This document shows, piece after piece, positions 5,555 through 8,725 of a stretch of 8,725 bases of DNA; position 1 is the first letter of the stretch, and every line of letters begins with the position of its first letter. The position numbers were made by a program, and so were the translations under genes. The notes under the pieces are model-generated. The model was not told the DNA's origin. It searched no databases and saw only the letters and a list, made by a program, of their open reading frames with translations. This DNA is from Conexibacter sp. (GTDB lineage Bacteria; Actinomycetota; Thermoleophilia; Solirubrobacterales; Solirubrobacteraceae). The stretch is taken from NCBI GenBank assembly GCA_025964215.1, contig JAOPZG010000140.1, forward strand, positions 1 through 8,725, read 5' to 3'.

Positions 5555-5898
5555 GACGCGCTCGTGCTCGCGCTGGGCGTGGAGGAGACGCCGTTGGAGG
5601 AGGACGACGAGTCGTCGCTCGACGTGCTCGCGGTCGACGAGGAGTCGTCGCTCGATGTCGAGCTCGAGTTGTACGGGTCGCTCGCCGACGCGCTCGTGTC
5701 GCTCGCCGTCGTCGCCGACTTCACGGTGCTCGTCACGCTGGCGAGCGCCGGGTCGTCGCCGTCGTGGACGCGGAGCGCGAGGACGCCGAAGACCGCGACG
5801 AAGCTCGCCGTCGCGCCGGCGGCGAAGCGCCGGCCGCTCGGCGCGATAAGGCGACGGCGCTTCGCGGGCTGCGGCGGCGGGGTGGGCTCTTCGGGCAT
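5551..5898 (-). CDS. Single-pass membrane protein with Ser/Thr-rich outer tail (ORF115)
   Basis: This 115-residue protein matches no family I recognise. It has a proline-rich, basic N-terminus (PTPPPQPAKRRR, then RR at 23-24). One hydrophobic helix follows at about 25-43 (FAAGATASFVAVFGVLALR). A tail of about 70 residues then consists mostly of S, T, A and D, with one PYNSSS patch. The positive-inside rule places the tail outside. The tail holds an 11-residue near-repeat, TSSDDSSS at 81-88 and 92-99. It is coding because the hydrophobic helix is coherent, G/C dominates third positions, and its stop overlaps the apbE start (GTGA). I see no FMN-binding domain and no D-G-x-S/T-G-A-S/T flavinylation motif. 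It may be a linker, a membrane tether, or an unusual acceptor; this is inference. No clear Shine-Dalgarno precedes ATG 5898. Confidence 0.78.
   Translation of the reverse strand: MPEEPTPPPQPAKRRRLIAPSGRRFAAGATASFVAVFGVLALRVHDGDDPALASVTSTVKSATTASDTSASASDPYNSSSTSSDDSSSTASTSSDDSSSSSNGVSSTPSASTSAS
5609..5655. repeat. 33-base-period direct repeat inside ORF115
   Basis: GAGTCGTCGCTCGA occurs at 5609-5622 and again at 5642-5655, exactly 33 bases apart. On the minus strand this is the TSSDDSSS repeat of the serine-rich tail (11-residue period). It probably arose by slippage duplication and could vary in number between strains. Confidence 0.6.
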
Positions 5899-5915
5899 GA
5901 CGTCAGGATCGACGC

Positions 5916-5937
5916 CGGACCTGAAGTCGTCCTGAAC
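5916..5937 (-). promoter_or_regulatory. Direct repeat with 11-base period upstream of ORF115
   Basis: On the minus strand GTTCAGGACGA (5937 to 5927) is followed directly by CTTCAGGTCCG (5926 to 5916): TTCAGG twice, one helical turn apart, 18 bases before the ORF115 start. OmpR/PhoB-class response regulators bind such tandem 11-mers, and the start of each unit resembles the GTTCA of Streptomyces PHO boxes. TCAGGA (5903-5908) and TCCTGA (5930-5935) also form an inverted repeat overlapping it. I could not find a convincing -10, so the promoter is not defined. Confidence 0.25.
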
Positions 5938-5968
5938 CCTCCCTGGGCGTTCCCTGTGAGCGGCGCTG

Positions 5969-7549
5969 CTAGCGGCGGAGGTACACGACCGCGCGCACGC
6001 CCTTGGGCAGCGCGCGGCGCCCGAACTCCGGCACCTGCACGACCCGCTGGAAGCGCCGGTCGTGATCCAGCGCGCGCTCCCACTGCGGCGCGCGGTGGCG
6101 GATCTCCGCGGTCCACGGCGCGCCCCAGCGCCCGGTGCGGATGATCGGCTGGATCAGGATCAGGTGCTGGCCCGGCGCCACCTCGGGCGCGAGCCTGTCC
6201 AGCGTCCGCTTCGGGGTCGCGGCCTTCAGCCGGTCGAGCGCGTCGCGCCAGTCGAAGACGCGGTTGTCGCTCACCGGCCCGAGCGCGTCGGCCCAGCGGT
6301 AGCCGTCGCCGAGGTAGTAGCGCATCGCCGGGCCGTACTCGGGGTGGATCGCGACGACGAGGTCGCGCGGCGCGATCAGCCCGTCGTCCTGGAGGGTGCG
6401 CGCGACGCGGTAGGCGTCGCTCTTGCCGCGGATCGAGCGCTCATGCGGGTTGAACCACAGCACGAGCACGATCGCCAGCGCGACCAGCCCGACCTTGCCG
6501 AAGCGCACGATCCCCGCGCCGGCCAGCAGCAGCGCCGGGCCGACGAAGACCGAGAAGTAGCGGGTCGCCCACGCCGGCGAGGCCTGCGAGGCGAGCCACG
6601 CGAGCACGACCGCGACGCCGAGCGTCACGCCCAGCGCGACGACCGCCCGCGAGCGCTCGCGCCCCTCGCGGCCGCCGCGCAGCGTCGCCAGCCCGCCGGC
6701 CGCCACGAGCGTCAGCAGCAGCGCGGTCGAGACGCCGCCGACGAGGTTCTGGAGGCCGCTGATGAGCCCGTTGAGCGGCGGCTTGTCGGACCACGGCGCG
6801 CCCGTGTGCTTGGCCTGGAAGAGCAGCGTCGGGATCCACGGCAGGTACAAGAGCACCAACAACCCGAAGCCGAGCAGGCCGTCGCGGAAGAACGCGGCGC
6901 GCTCCGCGGCCGGCGCCGTGCGCCAGAGCACCAGGAACGCCGCGCCCATCCCGATGGCGAGGAAGAGCCCCCAGTTGTGCGCGTAGACGGTCAGCACCGT
7001 CAGGACGCTGAACGCCGGGATCCAGCGCCGGTCGCGCTGCGCGTAGGCCATCGTGAACGCCGCGCTGCTGCACAGCCCCAGGAACGCCACCAAGGCGTAC
7101 ATCCTGGTCTCCTGCGCGTAGTACGTCAGGAACGGCAGCGTCGCGCAGAGCGCCGCGGTCGCCCACGCGGAGCGCTCGCCGAACAGGCGCCGTCCCGCCC
7201 ACCAGCCCGCCGGGATCGTCAGCGTCGCGAAGAGCACCGACAGCGCGTGCGTCCGCGACTCGCCGTCGCCGCCGACCACCGTCATCCAGACGTGGAGCAG
7301 CATGTAGTACAACGGCGGCGAGCCGTCCTTGCGCAGCACGCCCGGGATGTCGAAGAGCGGGTGGTGCGCGATGCCGACCGACAGCCCCTCGTCGATCCAG
7401 AACTTGGCGGTGATCGCGTGCGTGCGCAGCGACACCGACAGCGCCATGATCGCCAGGACGCCGACCACGCGCAGCACCGCGGGACGGCGCCACAGCGCGA
7501 CGCCGGACGCGACCGGCGCGTCGGCGCGGTCCTCGGCCACGGCGCTCAC
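5969..7549 (-). CDS. GT-C family membrane glycosyltransferase (GT39/ArnT-like)
   Basis: This 526-residue polytopic membrane protein resembles lipid-phosphate-sugar-dependent GT-C transferases (PMT_2 / GT39 type). After a short cytoplasmic N-terminus and the first helix (about 24-42), the outer loop has KFWIDEGLS with the Asp53-Glu54 pair typical of the catalytic loop. DGSPPLYYMLLHVWM (75-89) and GDGESRTHALSVLF (94-107) follow. All three occur in this order in the family. About ten more hydrophobic helices follow to around residue 370, then a soluble C-terminal domain of about 150 residues (YRVARTLQDDGLIAPRDLVV onward) ending in KGVRAVVYLRR, probably extracytoplasmic. The start is GTG 7549, overlapping the previous gene's stop as GTGA; the same frame stays open farther upstream, but that stretch is only a shadow of the neighbour. 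Sugar and acceptor are unknown; envelope glycan or glycolipid is likely. Confidence 0.87.
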   Translation of the reverse strand: MSAVAEDRADAPVASGVALWRRPAVLRVVGVLAIMALSVSLRTHAITAKFWIDEGLSVGIAHHPLFDIPGVLRKDGSPPLYYMLLHVWMTVVGGDGESRTHALSVLFATLTIPAGWWAGRRLFGERSAWATAALCATLPFLTYYAQETRMYALVAFLGLCSSAAFTMAYAQRDRRWIPAFSVLTVLTVYAHNWGLFLAIGMGAAFLVLWRTAPAAERAAFFRDGLLGFGLLVLLYLPWIPTLLFQAKHTGAPWSDKPPLNGLISGLQNLVGGVSTALLLTLVAAGGLATLRGGREGRERSRAVVALGVTLGVAVVLAWLASQASPAWATRYFSVFVGPALLLAGAGIVRFGKVGLVALAIVLVLWFNPHERSIRGKSDAYRVARTLQDDGLIAPRDLVVAIHPEYGPAMRYYLGDGYRWADALGPVSDNRVFDWRDALDRLKAATPKRTLDRLAPEVAPGQHLILIQPIIRTGRWGAPWTAEIRHRAPQWERALDHDRRFQRVVQVPEFGRRALPKGVRAVVYLRR

Positions 7550-8725
7550 GCCGTCGGGCTCCCGCAGGCCGTGACGATCCGCCACTTCGACCCCGTCGCC
7601 ACCGTGTGCTGGTCGCCGACGCCGCGCAGCGTCGGCACGGGCCGGCTGTGGCCCGTCGTCTTCACGCGGAACACGACGGCCGGCCGCACCGGCGCGAGCT
7701 GCACGTCGCGCACGTGCAGGTGCAGGTTCCAGGCGACGACGGGCACGAGGAACGGCCCGGTGAACGGCATCCCGCAGGCGCGCAGCGCGGCCTCGCCGCC
7801 ACCCGCGCGGACGAGCCCGGGGAGCTGGTCGGCGAGGTCGGCCTGGTACTCGAGGCCGCGCATCGTCGGCGCGAAGTTCTGGAAGCTCGGGACCATGAAG
7901 CCGACGCCGACCGCGGCCGCCGCGACGGCGACGAGCGCCCGCGCCTGGTGCTTGCGCGCGAGCGGCGGGACGATCCGGCCGGCGAGCGCGATGACGCGCT
8001 CCAGCCCCCACCCCGCCCCCGCGCCGCCGAGGACGATCAGCAGCGCGACCGGCGCGATCAGGTAGCGCTGGTTGCCCGAGAAGCCGTCGGAGGTCATGTA
8101 CGCGACGAGCCCCAGCCAGCAGACCGAGAGCACGGCCAGGAACGCGAGCACGCGGTCGCGCCGCACGAGCAGCATCACGCCGGCCGCGATCAAGCCGGCG
8201 ATCAGCGGGCCGGTGAGCATCGCGCGAGCGTTGTCGAGGACCGCCCGGACCGGGCTGTCGGCGTAGGTCGGGGCGCCGGGGTTGACGTCCTTGGCGCGGT
8301 GGGCGGCGCGCAGCAGGTCGCCCGAGCCCCACCACTCCGGCAGCAGCCAGAGCGCGACGACGGCGGCGCCGGCGCCGATGATCAGCCGCGCCGGCAGCTC
8401 GCGGCGCCACAGCATCCAGGCGCCGTAGAGCCCCAGGAACGGCCAGGCCTCGGGGCGCAGCAGGCCGGCGCAGACGGCGAGCAGGAACGCGGCGCGGCGG
8501 TCGCCCGCGAGGTGGCGGTCGATGGTCGCCAGCAGGAACGCGACGATCAGCCCCTCGGAGTTGCCGAGCGCGGCGTTGCGGATCCACCACGGCGCGATCG
8601 CCAGCGCGGCGGCGGCCGCGACGCCGCCGACGATCCCGCCGCCGAGGCGGCGCGCGACGCCGACGGCCAGGACGATCGCCGCGATCGCGCCGGCACGGGC
8701 GACGACGAGCCAGAGGTCGGGCGCC
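7546..8725 (-). CDS. Polytopic GT-C-like membrane protein (5' end outside window)
   Basis: The frame is open from the window edge (first full codon at 8724) to TGA at 7546, 392 visible residues. An ATG at 8415 is internal, because the upstream codons continue as sensible membrane protein: WWIRNAALGNSEGLIVAFLL, then RRAAFLLAVCAGLLRPEAWP (8580 to 8440 region). About eight hydrophobic helices are separated by short loops, including LPEWWGSGDLLRAAHRA and a DGFSGNQRYLIAPVALLIVL segment. A C-terminal outer domain of about 120 residues ends the protein. NSEG, LRPEAWPF and RYL.P patterns recall large actinobacterial GT-C-type proteins. The N-terminal catalytic loop lies outside the window, so activity cannot be judged. 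The stop overlaps the next gene's GTG start (GTGA), so the two are translated in a coupled way and may serve the same glycan pathway. Confidence 0.8.
   Translation of the reverse strand, partial: APDLWLVVARAGAIAAIVLAVGVARRLGGGIVGGVAAAAALAIAPWWIRNAALGNSEGLIVAFLLATIDRHLAGDRRAAFLLAVCAGLLRPEAWPFLGLYGAWMLWRRELPARLIIGAGAAVVALWLLPEWWGSGDLLRAAHRAKDVNPGAPTYADSPVRAVLDNARAMLTGPLIAGLIAAGVMLLVRRDRVLAFLAVLSVCWLGLVAYMTSDGFSGNQRYLIAPVALLIVLGGAGAGWGLERVIALAGRIVPPLARKHQARALVAVAAAAVGVGFMVPSFQNFAPTMRGLEYQADLADQLPGLVRAGGGEAALRACGMPFTGPFLVPVVAWNLHLHVRDVQLAPVRPAVVFRVKTTGHSRPVPTLRGVGDQHTVATGSKWRIVTACGSPTA

Noticed and set aside
5551..5750. Canonical flavinylation motif in the Ser-rich tail
   Set aside because: No D-G-x-S/T-G-A-S/T arrangement; SDTSASAS and similar lack the Gly-Ala context.
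4139..5935. Long plus-strand open frame opposite the cytochrome b, apbE and ORF115 genes
   Set aside because: Antisense frames stay open in very GC-rich genes; its product has no domain, and the minus strand holds clear family motifs.
6062..8065. Plus-strand frame of 667 codons opposite the GT-C genes
   Set aside because: Arg/Gln/Ala-rich translation with no recognisable fold; a shadow of the minus-strand genes.
7550..8590. N-terminal extension of the GT-C gene as an 873-residue reading frame beginning at 8590
   Set aside because: The added part is arginine/alanine-rich low-complexity shadow translation of the overlapping upstream GT-C-like gene, whose own frame reads as coherent membrane helices.
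1..8725. CRISPR array, tRNA, rRNA or insertion sequence
   Set aside because: No regularly spaced repeats, cloverleaf or transposase signature seen on either strand.

Overview
The window is a very GC-rich chromosomal segment. Third codon positions are almost all G or C, GTG starts are common, and adjacent genes overlap as GTGA. Together with the gene families (Fur plus a VIT1-type transporter, a heme b/ApbE module, large GT-C membrane proteins) this suggests a high-GC actinobacterium. Thermoleophilia/Solirubrobacterales-type is my best guess, from general resemblance only. I see no tRNA, rRNA, insertion sequence, phage gene or CRISPR array.

Left part, both strands (1-2400). The 3' end of a sensor histidine kinase (+) enters from the left edge and converges on a Fur-family metalloregulator (-). 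The Fur gene is divergent from a small VIT1/CCC1-type iron/manganese transporter (+), which is followed after 12 bases by a class I SAM methyltransferase (+). The Fur/transporter gap is a short AT-rich island. It carries an inverted repeat, a Fur-box-like half site and candidate -10 elements, so it looks like a metal-responsive divergent control region. Both convergent gaps (421-666 and 2313-2402) hold hairpins. One hairpin in each gap belongs to the same apparent family: an 8-bp outer stem of different sequence but preserved pairing, enclosing a CCCC/GGGG inner stem and an identical CAA internal-loop strand.

Middle part, minus strand (2403-5898). Four genes read right to left in tight spacing: a one-TM serine-rich protein (ORF115), an ApbE-type FAD:protein FMN transferase, a five-TM ferric-reductase-like cytochrome b with two histidine pairs, and a 507-residue FAD protein of the protoporphyrinogen oxidase/UDP-galactopyranose mutase-like superfamily. 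This looks like a transmembrane electron-transfer and flavinylation operon. No recognisable FMN-acceptor domain or flavinylation motif is visible in it.

Right part, minus strand (5969-8725). Two large polytopic GT-C-type proteins overlap by GTGA; the upstream one is cut by the window edge. They probably act in envelope glycan or glycolipid assembly. A 70-base gap separates them from the flavinylation operon and contains an 11-base-period direct repeat that could be a response-regulator site.

Most likely new material: the two-copy hairpin family, the Fur/mini-VIT pair with an atypical Fur sensor site, and the ApbE operon with a Ser-rich membrane protein instead of an FMN-binding protein.
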